Of a stretch of 64,000 bases of DNA, positions 49,701 through 58,420 are shown piece by piece (positions within the stretch are counted from its first letter, which is position 1; each line of letters opens with the position of its first letter). The notes beneath the pieces are model-generated. The model saw only the letters and a list, made by a program, of their open reading frames with translations, made no database searches and had not been told where the DNA came from. Source of the stretch: Sorangium cellulosum So0157-2 (lineage in GTDB: Bacteria > Myxococcota_A > Polyangia > Polyangiales > Polyangiaceae); assembly GCF_000418325.1 (NCBI RefSeq), contig NC_021658.1:8570001-8634000 (forward strand), read 5' to 3'. A program made the translations under genes and the position numbers.

Positions 49701-50506
49701 CCGAAGTACTCGGTGAAGCCCGCCACGAGGTCGGTCTTCGTGAAGAGCACGTAGACCGGCAGGACCATGTGCAGCGTCCGCTGCATCTCGTCGATGCGCG
49801 CGCGGATCTTCTTGCCGGTCTGGTCGATCTGGTCGTCGCTCGCGTCGAGCAGCTCGCTCATGCTCACCGCGACGATGACGCCGTTGAGCGGCTTGTGCTC
49901 GCGGTACTGGAGCAGGAGCTCGAGGAACGCCATCCACTCGTCGTGGTCGTCGCTCTCGGTCGTGTACCGGCCGGCGGTGTCGAGGAGGATCGCCTCGTTG
50001 GTGAACCACCACTCGCAGTTCCGGGTGCCGCCGACGCCGCGCACGCCGGTGCGCTCCGGGTCGATGTACGGGAACACGAGCCCCGAGTGGCGGAGCGCGG
50101 TGGTCTTGCCGGCGCCGGGCGGGCCGACCATCACGTACCAGGGCAGGACGTACAGCGCGTCGGCGCCGCGCCTGCCGCCGCCGAGCTTCGAGGCCTTCAG
50201 CGCGGCGATGCCCTCCTGCATCTGCCGGCTCAGCTCCTGGATCTCGGCGCGCCGCTCCGGCTTCGCGTTGATCACCTGCTCCTGCGCCTGCTGCGCGATC
50301 GCCTTCTCGAGCGCCCGCGCGGCGCGCGCCGCGCGGATCCGCCGGTAGACCGCGAGCCCCGCCAGCAGCAAGAGGACGGCCGCCGTCGCCGCGATCGGGA
50401 TCTCGATCGGCAGCACCTCGGCCCCCTCCCCTCCCGCGGGGCGCAGCATGAACCATACTCCCCACACGGCGGCGAGGAACAGGGCGGTCAGGATCCACAG
50501 CCACAT
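46790..50506 (-). CDS. tssM: Type VI secretion membrane-complex protein TssM (IcmF)
   Basis: A 1238-residue inner-membrane protein of full length. Two membrane helices are at the N-terminus (LWILTALFLAAVWGVWFML and a second near residue 40). The cytoplasmic NTPase has Walker A GPPGAGKTTALRHSG and LLDTAGRYTT, followed by FTKTDLVAGF. A third helix is near residue 460 (VLVAAAAALVALLFLLPAL), and the rest is periplasmic, ending in the beta-rich domain that contacts TssJ. With TssL and TssJ it builds the trans-envelope complex. It follows tssL after 42 bases. Walker motifs are intact, so ATP binding is expected. Confidence 0.97.
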   Translation of the reverse strand: MWLWILTALFLAAVWGVWFMLRPAGGEGAEVLPIEIPIAATAAVLLLLAGLAVYRRIRAARAARALEKAIAQQAQEQVINAKPERRAEIQELSRQMQEGIAALKASKLGGGRRGADALYVLPWYVMVGPPGAGKTTALRHSGLVFPYIDPERTGVRGVGGTRNCEWWFTNEAILLDTAGRYTTESDDHDEWMAFLELLLQYREHKPLNGVIVAVSMSELLDASDDQIDQTGKKIRARIDEMQRTLHMVLPVYVLFTKTDLVAGFTEYFGDLKKSERAQAWGATVRLDEGKSEPGKIFDREFDVLIERLHSRLTKRLIGERSRDVKERAYQFPLEFAAVKRNLSDFIAAAFAPGAGAAPTPILRGFYFTSGVQEGRPLDRVVGAMGRAFGLRAALGEGEEEAALPKESKSFFLHDVFTNVVFPDQDLAARSEAELRRRRLQRVLVAAAAALVALLFLLPALISYFNNKALVAETRRISDEIAFVDWSGRSGAPPNVPANIDKLDRLQGHVGKLDQYVENTPLDHGWFMFQGDKLFPPTMGQYIKSLKQGFVGPAKAQLEAKLERVRDGEFLDGYNALRSYLLLGKGYQDHMDEQAARWQTGRLVQVWADILKPFTDMPESDLKERLTPHVAYYIDLVRRNKLEAEELNDPLVARARADLLRVDPTKRYYDQFVTSLIDQKYDESGPNTPENLKYPPVSLDEMFADRPEVLTVIHSAQKNRGGPWFKVEGPYTAKGHAQVLESLKEGRKKLERELWVLPLSNDEKRSGDQIQKELDRVRQDYDNAYIAQWEAFFRDIQVDIPKTNRDAIHEFRVLSTPDWPYRRLLQRLHDETQFPVEKPNVLTADGGIIDRAKDMFAQRVERRTNVQIGSMLPGQGGREHYDPVPDKFESMAGFGVPAAPAEEGQPPPPPPKLGQYVGHLERLAGEMSVVEDGPPDTDTSRATEAFQDAVKETQTLLLSMDQTGQRLMEPLLMNPLRQAYKAVVRRAGGAASGIWEVEVWPHYRDKIKDRYPFNLASSRDASLEDAMAFFKPKDGVLWGFYETYLKGFHYQVGHEYFPKSHLSGQPQAAKPFTPFNANLYNCLRRSDEITDALFGGGGAEGPKVVFHINMKTVSPIVSEVVFEVDGQKRLYRNEKEFWHTFNWPGEGAPGARIQVRGAGGLDEELVREGPWGIFRLFEAGTTTAQKDNDALFTVTWQMTAPPVTVTMEIRPTRGNHPFPMSFFRATNCPPSIGDRFGKG

Positions 50507-50548
50507 CGGAAGTCTCCCTCGGGAACTACAGAGGACGGGCGGAGTCGC

Positions 50549-51226
50549 CTAGGTCCCTGTGCTGATCAGCTTCTTGATCTGGTCGGCCACGCCCTCCGCG
50601 TCCGAGGCCACGACGAGCCGGAGCACGATGACCACGAGGACGGCCAGCACGAGCAGGCCGAGCGCGATCGCCAGGTAGGGCAGCTCGCGGCGCACCGCGC
50701 CGGCGCCCCCGTCCTTGCGCTCCGCGTTCGGCGCGAGGACGTCTCCGCCGCCCTCGGCGACGGCGACGTAGTTGCCCACACCCTCGATGACCGCGCCGAG
50801 GCCCTCCTGCTGCCGGAGACGATATTTCCCCTGGAAGCCGAGGGCCAAGCACAGGAAGTAGATTTGCGCGACGTGGTTTCTGCCGCGCTGGCCGTAGAGG
50901 TTGTCGAGGTTCGTGAAGAACCCGTCGCCGGCCGTGTTCAGCTGGAAGAACTGGAACTGCAGCGGGTTCTGGAGCCACTGCGTCCTGCCGGGCCAGTTCG
51001 AGTTGAAGATCACCTCGTCGGCGAAGGCCGCGAGCGCGAACTTCGCGTCGATCATGTCCTGCTCGGGGATGCGGGCCTCCCGCCCGTTCTGCATCATCGT
51101 GTCGAACAGGCCGAGGACGCGCCGCTGGAGGATGTCCGGCGCCGGCAGGTCGCGCGAGTTCCTGAGCTGCAGGATCAGCGACAGCACGTCGGAGCAAACA
51201 AAGTACATCGTCTGCGAGAGGCTCAT
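50549..51226 (-). CDS. tssL: Type VI secretion membrane protein TssL (DotU), short form
   Basis: A 225-residue DotU-family protein: PEQDMIDAKFALAAFADEVIFNSNW, then NPLQFQFFQLNTAGDGFF and YFLCLALGFQGKY are the family hallmarks. One C-terminal membrane helix (YLAIALGLLVLAVLVVIVLRLV) anchors it. It ends soon after the helix, so the peptidoglycan-binding OmpA-like domain of longer TssL proteins is absent; another protein must anchor the complex to the wall. It follows tssK after 34 bases. Confidence 0.95.
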   Translation of the reverse strand: MSLSQTMYFVCSDVLSLILQLRNSRDLPAPDILQRRVLGLFDTMMQNGREARIPEQDMIDAKFALAAFADEVIFNSNWPGRTQWLQNPLQFQFFQLNTAGDGFFTNLDNLYGQRGRNHVAQIYFLCLALGFQGKYRLRQQEGLGAVIEGVGNYVAVAEGGGDVLAPNAERKDGGAGAVRRELPYLAIALGLLVLAVLVVIVLRLVVASDAEGVADQIKKLISTGT

Positions 51227-51260
51227 GGGCTCCTCACCCGGATGGGGCGGCCAGGCACGA

Positions 51261-52622
51261 TCACTTCCCCGTCGGGACCCCGATCAGCCGGAGGTCGACC
51301 TTCTGCGGTTCGATGGGCTGGTAGATGGCGATCGTGCCAGAGCCGAGGATGTCGTTCCAGTAATCGCCGGACTGGTTGACGCGGAGGTAGACGAGCCCCG
51401 GCTTGACCGGGATCGCGCCCGGCGGCCGGTACTCGATGGCGACGTTCACGCCGGGCGTCGCGGAGTGCAGGATGTGCCCGATCTGCGTCCACGAGCCGAT
51501 CTTGAGCAGGCGCGGGAGCCGCTCGCGCAGCGTGGCCTCGTCGGTGCCCTTCGCCTCGAGGAACATCTCGTGGGTGCGCGGCACCTTCGGGTCGTCGAAC
51601 CTGCCGAGGTACATGCCGTCCTCGCGCTTCTCGAGCGGCACGATGATGAACTGGTCCGTGACGACCCCGCTGATGAGCGTGACCGCCCGATCGAACATCG
51701 GGTTGAGGACGCCCTCCAGGTCGAGGTAGTTGAACTTGGGGATCGTCGTCGGGTCGCTGTCGGCCGCCGAGAAGGTGCAGAGCTCGCCGATGAGCGAGCC
51801 GATGACGACGAAGCACTGCTCCGGGTGCGCGCGGCCGTGGTCGACGAGGTGCGACACGACCGGGATGTACGAGTTCAGGGTGTGGAGCAGCCAGAACTTC
51901 GTGAGGTCGGAGGCCTGGAAGTCGACCGACGCCGCGGTGCGCATGCGCCGCCCCTCGACGAGCGACTTCTGCTTGCCGACCAGCGCCGACAGCACGCGCC
52001 GGAGGCCGGACATGATGTGGTCGGACGAGTTGATGCGGAGGACCGACGGGATGAAGCTCTTCCGGAGGACGATCGCGCCGGAGCGGTCGCGGGTGAGCTG
52101 CGCGATGCGCACGGTCTGGTACGCGTCGCGCGGCTCGGTGCCGAAGATGAGCCGCAGGTTGGTGCGGGCCCAGGTGACCGACGTGTCGTTGCGCCCGGAG
52201 TTCACGTCCGGGACCGTCGCCTGGGACGCCACGAACCGCTGGGCCGGCCCCGCCTTCGCCGGGTCGAGGCTGATGTTCGCCGCGGTCTCGCGCAGGTTCG
52301 GGATGCCGAGGTAGACGTCGAGATCCTGCAGCGCGGCCGGGAAGGCGCCCTCGAGCGGCCGCGCCTCGACCTGGTCCTCGCCGCGATCGCCGATGAAGAA
52401 CGGCGTCCCGTCGGGGAAGATGCCGTGGCACTTGACCACCTTGAACTGCCCGGCCGAGAGCGCTCGCTCGTCGAACTGCGCGGACGTGATGCCCCAGTCG
52501 TAGCCCACGACCGCGTGGAGGCGCGCGTGGAGCAGCGTCTCATGGTAGACGTCCGACTGCTGCAGATGCTGAGGGGTCATGAAGAGCCCCTCGGTCCAGA
52601 CAGGCTTACGCGGGTGGATCAT
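51261..52622 (-). CDS. tssK: Type VI secretion baseplate protein TssK
   Basis: A 453-residue protein of the TssK/VasE family. It begins HPRKPVWTEGLFMTPQHLQQSD, the family signature, and later shows PIEYRPPGA-like wording and a C-terminal YLRVNQSGDYWNDILGSGTIAIY. TssK links the baseplate to the TssL/TssM membrane complex and has a receptor-binding-protein-like fold. It lies 149 bases after the tssJ stop in the same direction. Confidence 0.96.
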   Translation of the reverse strand: MIHPRKPVWTEGLFMTPQHLQQSDVYHETLLHARLHAVVGYDWGITSAQFDERALSAGQFKVVKCHGIFPDGTPFFIGDRGEDQVEARPLEGAFPAALQDLDVYLGIPNLRETAANISLDPAKAGPAQRFVASQATVPDVNSGRNDTSVTWARTNLRLIFGTEPRDAYQTVRIAQLTRDRSGAIVLRKSFIPSVLRINSSDHIMSGLRRVLSALVGKQKSLVEGRRMRTAASVDFQASDLTKFWLLHTLNSYIPVVSHLVDHGRAHPEQCFVVIGSLIGELCTFSAADSDPTTIPKFNYLDLEGVLNPMFDRAVTLISGVVTDQFIIVPLEKREDGMYLGRFDDPKVPRTHEMFLEAKGTDEATLRERLPRLLKIGSWTQIGHILHSATPGVNVAIEYRPPGAIPVKPGLVYLRVNQSGDYWNDILGSGTIAIYQPIEPQKVDLRLIGVPTGK

Positions 52623-52771
52623 GTCGCCCGTCCAGTCTTATCAGATGTGCCGCGCAGCGCGGCGCGAAAGCTGGCCGCGCGCGGGGCGCCGCGACGCAGG
52701 GCCGCGCCGCTCGCCGCTCCCGCGAGCGCTCGAGCACCGCATCGAGGACGACCGGGGCGCACCATGGGCCG

Positions 52772-53563
52772 CTACCTCCTCGGCGCGGACGGCGCCTCCG
52801 GCGCGGCCGCCTTCTTCGGCAGGTTGAGCCGCCGCACGGCGGTCGCGTTCGGGAACATCGACTCGTCCATCTCGACCCCGTTGTCGATCTTCGTCGAGTC
52901 GATGAAGAACGCGACCCGCGGGTCGGCCACGGGCGGCCCCGCGTCGCTCTCGCGCCCGCCGCACTGGGCCTCTCCGGGCGGCAGCGGGAACTCGTAGAAC
53001 GTCTTCCAGCTGCTCCCCTTCGGGCTGTGGAACAGGGCGGCGCCGACGAGGTGGCTCGCGTCCGGCAGGCGCTCGAACTTCACCTCGACGAGGTCGTTCG
53101 GGAAGACCTCGACCTCGTCGACCTTGGCGAGGTCGTCCTCGAGCGTCTCCTTGTCCCGGAGCAGGATCTGATCGTACGTCGCGTTCTCCATGCGCGCGCT
53201 GCTCTTCAGCTGGTAGAGCCGCACGACGACGGGCCGCGGGTTGCCGTTCTCGTTGGGGTTGATGTTGTCGGACGCGTAGATCGACAGCGTCACGATCTGG
53301 ACGTCGCACGGCTCGGGGGCGGCGGGCGGCGGCGCGGGGGACGTGCAGCCCGCCACCGCGGCGGGCAGTCCGGCGAACACGGCGGCGGCGAGCGTCGCCG
53401 CCGCGACGGCAGCGGCGACCTTCCCCGCGGCCGCCCCGCGGGCGAGCGACGCCGGCCCGGGTCGAGGCGCCGGCCTGCGCGGCGGGCCCTCCCCCGCGGG
53501 GGAGGGCGAACGCGGCTCCCCGAGCCACATCGAACGCTGTAGGAGCTTGGCGAACGCGACCAT
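52772..53563 (-). CDS. tssJ: Type VI secretion outer-membrane lipoprotein TssJ
   Basis: A 263-residue VasD/TssJ-like protein. A hydrophobic stretch ending in the lipobox AVAGC lies around residues 48-73, then a Pro-rich spacer and the beta-sandwich: VTLSIYASDNINPNENGNP, PVVVRLYQLKSSARM and RVAFFIDSTKID. It is anchored in the outer membrane and holds the TssM periplasmic end. Unusually, about 48 Pro/Arg/Ser-rich residues precede the hydrophobic core of the signal; no other in-frame start was found closer, so either the leader is long or the real start uses an uncommon codon. It lies 63 bases downstream of tssH. Confidence 0.85.
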   Translation of the reverse strand: MVAFAKLLQRSMWLGEPRSPSPAGEGPPRRPAPRPGPASLARGAAAGKVAAAVAAATLAAAVFAGLPAAVAGCTSPAPPPAAPEPCDVQIVTLSIYASDNINPNENGNPRPVVVRLYQLKSSARMENATYDQILLRDKETLEDDLAKVDEVEVFPNDLVEVKFERLPDASHLVGAALFHSPKGSSWKTFYEFPLPPGEAQCGGRESDAGPPVADPRVAFFIDSTKIDNGVEMDESMFPNATAVRRLNLPKKAAAPEAPSAPRR

Positions 53564-53626
53564 GCTCCGCCCAATTTAGGCGGAGTCTCGCGGCCCGTAC
53601 AACTTTCGGTGCGCGGGCGCGGTCGA

Positions 53627-56326
53627 TTAGTCCGAGAACGAGACGGTGAAGTTCTTCTCGGCGTCGACCCCGATCTGGAGCCGCTTCGGGAGCGGGCCCT
53701 CCGCCATCTTCTCGAGGACGGCGACCGAGAGCTGCGGCAGGAGCGACGCCCGGAGGATGTGATCGATGTTGCGCGCGCCCGTGTCGACCTCGGTGCAGCG
53801 CGCGGCGATCGTGTCGACGAGCGCGTCCGAGTACGACGCCTCGATCCGCTGGCTCTTGCGCAGGCGATCGACGAGCGCGTCCAGCTTGAGCCGGGTGATC
53901 TCGCCGAGCGCGTCGGGCGAGATCGGCAGGTACGGCACCGTCGTCATGCGGGCGAGCAGCGCCGGCTTGAAGTGCGCCGAGAGCGTCGGCTTGATCGCCT
54001 CGACCACCTCCTTGATGAACTCGCCGTCGGCGTCGAGCCGCCGCGCCGGGTCCTCTTCCCGCGCGGCGATCGTCATGTTCGTGATCTTGTCGGTCGCGAG
54101 GTTGCTCGTCAGGATGATGACCGTGTTCTTGAAGTCGACGAGCCGCCCCTCGCCGTCGCTCAGCATGCCCTTGTCGAACACCTGGTAGAACAGGTTCAGC
54201 ACGTCGGGATCGGCCTTCTCGACCTCGTCGAGGAGCACGACCGTGTAGGGCCGCTGGCGCACGGCCTCGGTGAGCATGCCGCCCTCGCCGTAGCCGACGT
54301 AGCCGGGCGGCGAGCCGATGAGCCGGGAGACCGTGTGCTTCTCCTGGAACTCGGACATGTTGATGACGGTCATCATCCGCTCGCCGCCGAACATGAGGTC
54401 GGCGATCCCGAGCGCGGTCTCCGTCTTGCCGACGCCGCTCGGCCCGACGAGCAGGAACACGCCCTGCGGCGTGCTCAGCGGCTTCAGCCCCGCGCGCGCG
54501 CTCCGGAGCTCCTTCGAGATGGTCACGATGCCGTGCGTCTGCCCCTTGATCCGCCGGGTCAGCCGGTCCTCCATCTCGAGGAGCGCCTTCACGTCGTCCT
54601 GGACCATCTTGCCGACGGGGATGCCCGTCCACGCCGCCACGACGCTCGCCACCATGGCCTCGTCGACGTCCGGCCGGATCAGCGGCACCTCGCCCTGGCT
54701 CTGCTTGAGCTCGTCGAGGGCCTTCACCACCTCGCGGCGGGCGGCGTCGCGCTCCTCGTTCGACTTCGCCTCGTCCATCTTCTTGCGGGCGTCGATGACC
54801 TTCTGCGTGCCGGCCGTCTCCTTCGCGTAGGCGGCGCGCACCTCCTCGAGCTCGGCCTTCGCCTTGGCGAGCCGCTCCTTGAGCTCGGCGACCCGCTCGG
54901 CGTCGATGTGCACGCCCTTGTCCCGATCGCGCTCGAGCGCCTTGAGCTCGGTCTCGGTGTTCACGATGAGGATCTCGGCGTCCTCGACCGCGGCGGGGCG
55001 CTGCTGCAGCGCGACCTTCACCCGCGCCGCGCACGTGTCGAGCAGGTCGACCGCCTTGTCCGGCAGCTGCCTGCCGGTCAGGTAGCGCGCCGAGAGCCGC
55101 ACGGCGGCGGTCACCGCCTCGTCCTGGATGATGACGTTGTGGGCCTGCTCGAACTTCGGCCGGAGCCCGCGGAGCATCACGACGGCGGCCGGCTCGCTCG
55201 GCTCGTCGACCTTGACGGGCTGGAAGCGCCGCTCCAGCGCCGCGTCCTTCTCGAAGTACTTCTTGTACTCGCTCCACGTCGTGGCCGCGATCGTCCGGAG
55301 CTCGCCGCGGGCGAGCGCCGGCTTGAGCAGGTTGGCCGCGTCGCCGCCGCCCTGCTGGCCGCCCGCGCCGATGAGCGTGTGCGCCTCGTCGATGAAGAGG
55401 ATGATCGGCTTCGACGACCCCTTCACCTCGGCGATCACCTGCTTCATGCGGTTCTCGAACTCGCCCTTCACGCCGGCGCCCGCCTGGAGCAGGCCCATGT
55501 CGAGCCCGAGGATGTCGACCCCTTGCAGGAGCGGCGGCACCTTCGGGTTCTCCGGCGAGCTCTCGACGATGAGCAGCGCGAGCCCCTCGACGAGCGCCGT
55601 CTTGCCGACGCCCGCGTCGCCGACGATGATCGGGTTGTTCTTGCGGCGCCGCGCGAGGATGTCGATGACCTGCCGGATCTCCCGCTCGCGGCCGAAGATC
55701 GGATCGATCTGCCCCGCGCGCGCCTTGCCTGTGTAGTCGACGCAGAACTTCGCCAGGGCCGAGTCGGGCCCGGCGCTCGCCATGCCGGCCGGCAGCTTCC
55801 CCGCCCCGGGCGCGCCCGCGGACGCCGCGGCGGCCTCGGCCTCTTCCTTCGAGCCGGAGACGATCTTGGAGAGGTTGGTCTTGAGATCGTCTTTCGAGAT
55901 GCCCTCGAGGTAAGCGCCGATGCCGCTCACCGAGTACCGGGTCGGCTGCTGGACGAGGCGCTGGAAGAGCACGCCGCTCCGCACCCGCTGGTAGCCATAC
56001 TCCATGGATCCGACGAGATAGGCGTCCTGCATCCACTCGAGCATCGTCGGAGAGAGCACCGGCCTCCCGGCGTTCCCCTTCCTCAGCTCCTCCAGGCTGC
56101 GCTGGAGCGCGGCGCGGAGGTGCGACGGGTCGAGATCATAGTGGGATACGAGAAACGCGATGTCGGAGTTCGCGTCGTCGAGCAGCGCGAGGAGCAGGTG
56201 CTCGAGCGTGACCTCGTAGTGGCGCGCGTTGACACACTGGCCAATCGCCGCCTCGAGGGCTGAAGTGCAGTTCTTGGTGAGTCGCTTGACGATGGCCTTG
56301 GTGTCGACGAGCTGCATGCGAGGCAT
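53627..56326 (-). CDS. tssH: Type VI secretion AAA+ unfoldase TssH (ClpV)
   Basis: An 899-residue ClpB-type AAA+ protein. The N-terminal Clp repeat domain starts at LTKNCTSALEAAIGQCVNARHYEVTLEHLLLALL. The first ATPase module has Walker A GDAGVGKTA and Walker B ILFIDEAHTL, the middle coiled coil spans about residues 430-550, and the second module has GPSGVGKTETA and VVLLDEVEKAD. The end is the shorter ClpV form. It disassembles contracted TssB/TssC sheath for reuse. An ATG three codons downstream (56317) is an equally good start. The transglycosylase gene lies 37 bases upstream on the same strand. Confidence 0.97.
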   Translation of the reverse strand: MPRMQLVDTKAIVKRLTKNCTSALEAAIGQCVNARHYEVTLEHLLLALLDDANSDIAFLVSHYDLDPSHLRAALQRSLEELRKGNAGRPVLSPTMLEWMQDAYLVGSMEYGYQRVRSGVLFQRLVQQPTRYSVSGIGAYLEGISKDDLKTNLSKIVSGSKEEAEAAAASAGAPGAGKLPAGMASAGPDSALAKFCVDYTGKARAGQIDPIFGREREIRQVIDILARRRKNNPIIVGDAGVGKTALVEGLALLIVESSPENPKVPPLLQGVDILGLDMGLLQAGAGVKGEFENRMKQVIAEVKGSSKPIILFIDEAHTLIGAGGQQGGGDAANLLKPALARGELRTIAATTWSEYKKYFEKDAALERRFQPVKVDEPSEPAAVVMLRGLRPKFEQAHNVIIQDEAVTAAVRLSARYLTGRQLPDKAVDLLDTCAARVKVALQQRPAAVEDAEILIVNTETELKALERDRDKGVHIDAERVAELKERLAKAKAELEEVRAAYAKETAGTQKVIDARKKMDEAKSNEERDAARREVVKALDELKQSQGEVPLIRPDVDEAMVASVVAAWTGIPVGKMVQDDVKALLEMEDRLTRRIKGQTHGIVTISKELRSARAGLKPLSTPQGVFLLVGPSGVGKTETALGIADLMFGGERMMTVINMSEFQEKHTVSRLIGSPPGYVGYGEGGMLTEAVRQRPYTVVLLDEVEKADPDVLNLFYQVFDKGMLSDGEGRLVDFKNTVIILTSNLATDKITNMTIAAREEDPARRLDADGEFIKEVVEAIKPTLSAHFKPALLARMTTVPYLPISPDALGEITRLKLDALVDRLRKSQRIEASYSDALVDTIAARCTEVDTGARNIDHILRASLLPQLSVAVLEKMAEGPLPKRLQIGVDAEKNFTVSFSD

Positions 56327-56363
56327 GCTAACCGAGGCGCGCCCTCGTCCGAAAGCGCCGTCG

Positions 56364-58256
56364 TCAGCCGCGCCCCTTGGGCTTCTTCTCCGCGGCCTCC
56401 GGGGCGCGGCCCTCGCCCCCGCCGGCCTCGCCGCGCTCCCGCGCGGGCGGCCTCGCCCCGCCGCGGGCCGCCTCGACGCGCGGCGCGGCGCCGCGCGACG
56501 CCGCCGCCGCCGCGTCTTGGGCCCTCTCGTCCTTCGCCTGCGCGACGGCCGCCTCGCTCGAGGCGACGCGGTCCACCATGTCGGGCCGTACCCGCAGCTT
56601 CAGCAGGGCGCCGACGCGGAGCTTCTGGTCCGCGTCAATCCCGTTATCGCGCGCGACGTCCTCGACGTCGATGACGAACTGCCGCGCCACGCCGATCAGC
56701 GTATCGCCGGGCCCGACGCGGTAGAGCATCACCTCGCGCGCAGGTCGCCCCGCGCGCGCGGTCCGCGATCGCGCCGGGGCGTACGCCGCGTCGTCGTCGG
56801 ACGGGCTCTCCGCGCCGTCGTCGAGCGAGGCCACCGGGTCGCGCATCGCGCGCCGCTTGCCGCTCGCGGGCCGGTCGTCGCCGTCCGCCGGGTCCGCCGC
56901 CCGCCGCCGCGCGGGCTTCGGGAGCAGCGAGAGCAGGCTCTCGTCGTCGTGGCTCCTCCGCCGCGGCGCGAAGTCGCGCCCGCCGAGCAGGTCGACCGGA
57001 TCGAGGACCGACGCGTCGTCCGTGGCGAGCTGCTCCGCGGAGAGCATCGCGGGCAGGGCCGCCTGCGCCCGCGCCAGCGTGTCCGACGGGATCATCACGA
57101 TGAAGTCCCCCCGGCCGGGCGGCACGCGGTCGCCGAGGATGTCGGGGTTCAGCGACCGCAGCGTCGACGTCGCGACGCCCGCGGCCTTCGCCAGGGTCTT
57201 GAGCGGCGTCCCCGGGGGCGCCGCGATCTCGGCGGCGTCGAGCGGCCGGCTCACCTCGACCTGATCGAACCCGAACCGCTCCAGGTTGTTCGCCACGATC
57301 GCGGCCGCCCCGATCTTCGGCACGTAGGCGGCCGTCTCCGAGGGGATCGCCTCCTGGCGCGCCAGCTCGTTGAAGTCGGACGTGCCGTACCGATCGATGC
57401 GGTCGAGCAGCTGCTCGTAGCCCATGTTGTAGGCCGCGAGCGCGAGGTCCCAGCTCCCGAAGCGCATGTAGAGATCGCGCAGGTGGTGGGCCGCGGCCTG
57501 CGTGGCGAGGCGCGGGTTCTTGCGCTGGTCGAGGTGCCGCGACCGCTGCAGCCCGTACACCTCCCCCGTGGCGGGCATGAACTGCCAGAGCCCGACGGCG
57601 CCCGCCGGCGACTTCGCCCGCGGGTCGAAGCCGCTCTCGATCATGGCGACCCAGATGAGATCTTCCGGCAGCCGCCGGTCCCGGAGCTCGGCCTGGACCA
57701 TCTCCTGGTAGCGCCCGCTCCGCTTCAGCCACGTCTCGAACATCGCCCGGCCGCGGTCGGTCCGCGTGAAGAAGCGGACGTACTTCAGGGTGCGGCGCGA
57801 CACGGAGAGCCGGAGGTCCGGCAGCTGCAGCTTCGAGAGCGCCTCGGCGCCGGCCGCGTCGAGGTCGTCCACGTCGTCGGCGTAGCTGCCCTCGGCGGAG
57901 AACGCGCGCGGCGGCCGCGAGAAGCTCGGCCGATCCACCTCGCACGACGCGCCCTCCCGCGCGTCGCGCCCCGCGGCGTCGCGCAGCCGGAGCAGCTCCC
58001 GCGACTCGCTCCCCGGCGGCAGCGCCGGCGCGTCGACCCCGCGCGCCGGCGGCGCGTCGACCCCGCGCGCCGGCGCGGCGATCACCGGCGCCGCGGCGAG
58101 CGCCGTGACCGGCGCCCCGGCCCGCGCTCCGTCCAGCTGGTAGGTCGACACCGCCGCGTGGACCGACGAGATCGCCGACTGGGGCGCCGCCATCCCGACC
58201 CCGTAGCCAAACGCCAGGGCGGAGACCATGGGAGGGATCTTATGGACGAGGCTCAT
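56364..58256 (-). CDS. Periplasmic lytic transglycosylase with LysM domains, in the secretion operon
   Basis: A 630-residue MltD-like protein. A signal sequence is followed by a Pro/Ala-rich linker. The SLT domain (about residues 180-330) has the catalytic Glu in AMIESGFDPRAKSP near residue 208, then GAVGLWQFMPATGEVYGL and ALAAYNMGYEQL. One degenerate LysM-like region lies around 340-390, and a clear LysM is at about 508-555 (YRVGPGDTLIGVARQF). The last 60 residues are Ala/Arg/Glu-rich. It cuts peptidoglycan strands. It is the first gene of the secretion operon, 37 bases before tssH, so it may open the wall for the TssJ-L-M complex and, through LysM, anchor it, which the short TssL cannot do. 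Confidence 0.9.
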   Translation of the reverse strand: MSLVHKIPPMVSALAFGYGVGMAAPQSAISSVHAAVSTYQLDGARAGAPVTALAAAPVIAAPARGVDAPPARGVDAPALPPGSESRELLRLRDAAGRDAREGASCEVDRPSFSRPPRAFSAEGSYADDVDDLDAAGAEALSKLQLPDLRLSVSRRTLKYVRFFTRTDRGRAMFETWLKRSGRYQEMVQAELRDRRLPEDLIWVAMIESGFDPRAKSPAGAVGLWQFMPATGEVYGLQRSRHLDQRKNPRLATQAAAHHLRDLYMRFGSWDLALAAYNMGYEQLLDRIDRYGTSDFNELARQEAIPSETAAYVPKIGAAAIVANNLERFGFDQVEVSRPLDAAEIAAPPGTPLKTLAKAAGVATSTLRSLNPDILGDRVPPGRGDFIVMIPSDTLARAQAALPAMLSAEQLATDDASVLDPVDLLGGRDFAPRRRSHDDESLLSLLPKPARRRAADPADGDDRPASGKRRAMRDPVASLDDGAESPSDDDAAYAPARSRTARAGRPAREVMLYRVGPGDTLIGVARQFVIDVEDVARDNGIDADQKLRVGALLKLRVRPDMVDRVASSEAAVAQAKDERAQDAAAAASRGAAPRVEAARGGARPPARERGEAGGGEGRAPEAAEKKPKGRG

Positions 58257-58420
58257 GTGTGGTTTAAGGTCGCACTATGTAGGCAAACCAGTCAAGAAAG
58301 CGACCGGCTTGCTTTCACCGTGCGCCGCGGGCTGGTGGGCGGACCGCGCGTCGGCGGGATGCGGCGCGGAGGGGCGTCAGGCACTCCCGTGCGGCGGAGC
58401 GGGTCTGCTAGTCTGCACCC
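58257..58420. promoter_or_regulatory. Divergent region of the two secretion arms
   Basis: 164 bases between the transglycosylase and the FHA gene. It contains an imperfect inverted pair TGGTTT / AAACCA at about 58260-58288 and, on the minus strand, a TTGACT hexamer. Promoters for both arms must lie here; no sigma-54 type GG-N10-GC element was seen. Confidence 0.4.

Noticed and set aside
46778..51379. A 1533-residue open frame on the plus strand opposite tssM and tssL
   Set aside because: It is antisense to clear type VI genes, is composed mainly of Arg, Leu, Val, Glu and Asp in codon-mirror fashion, and has no recognisable domain. GC-rich third positions keep such frames open.
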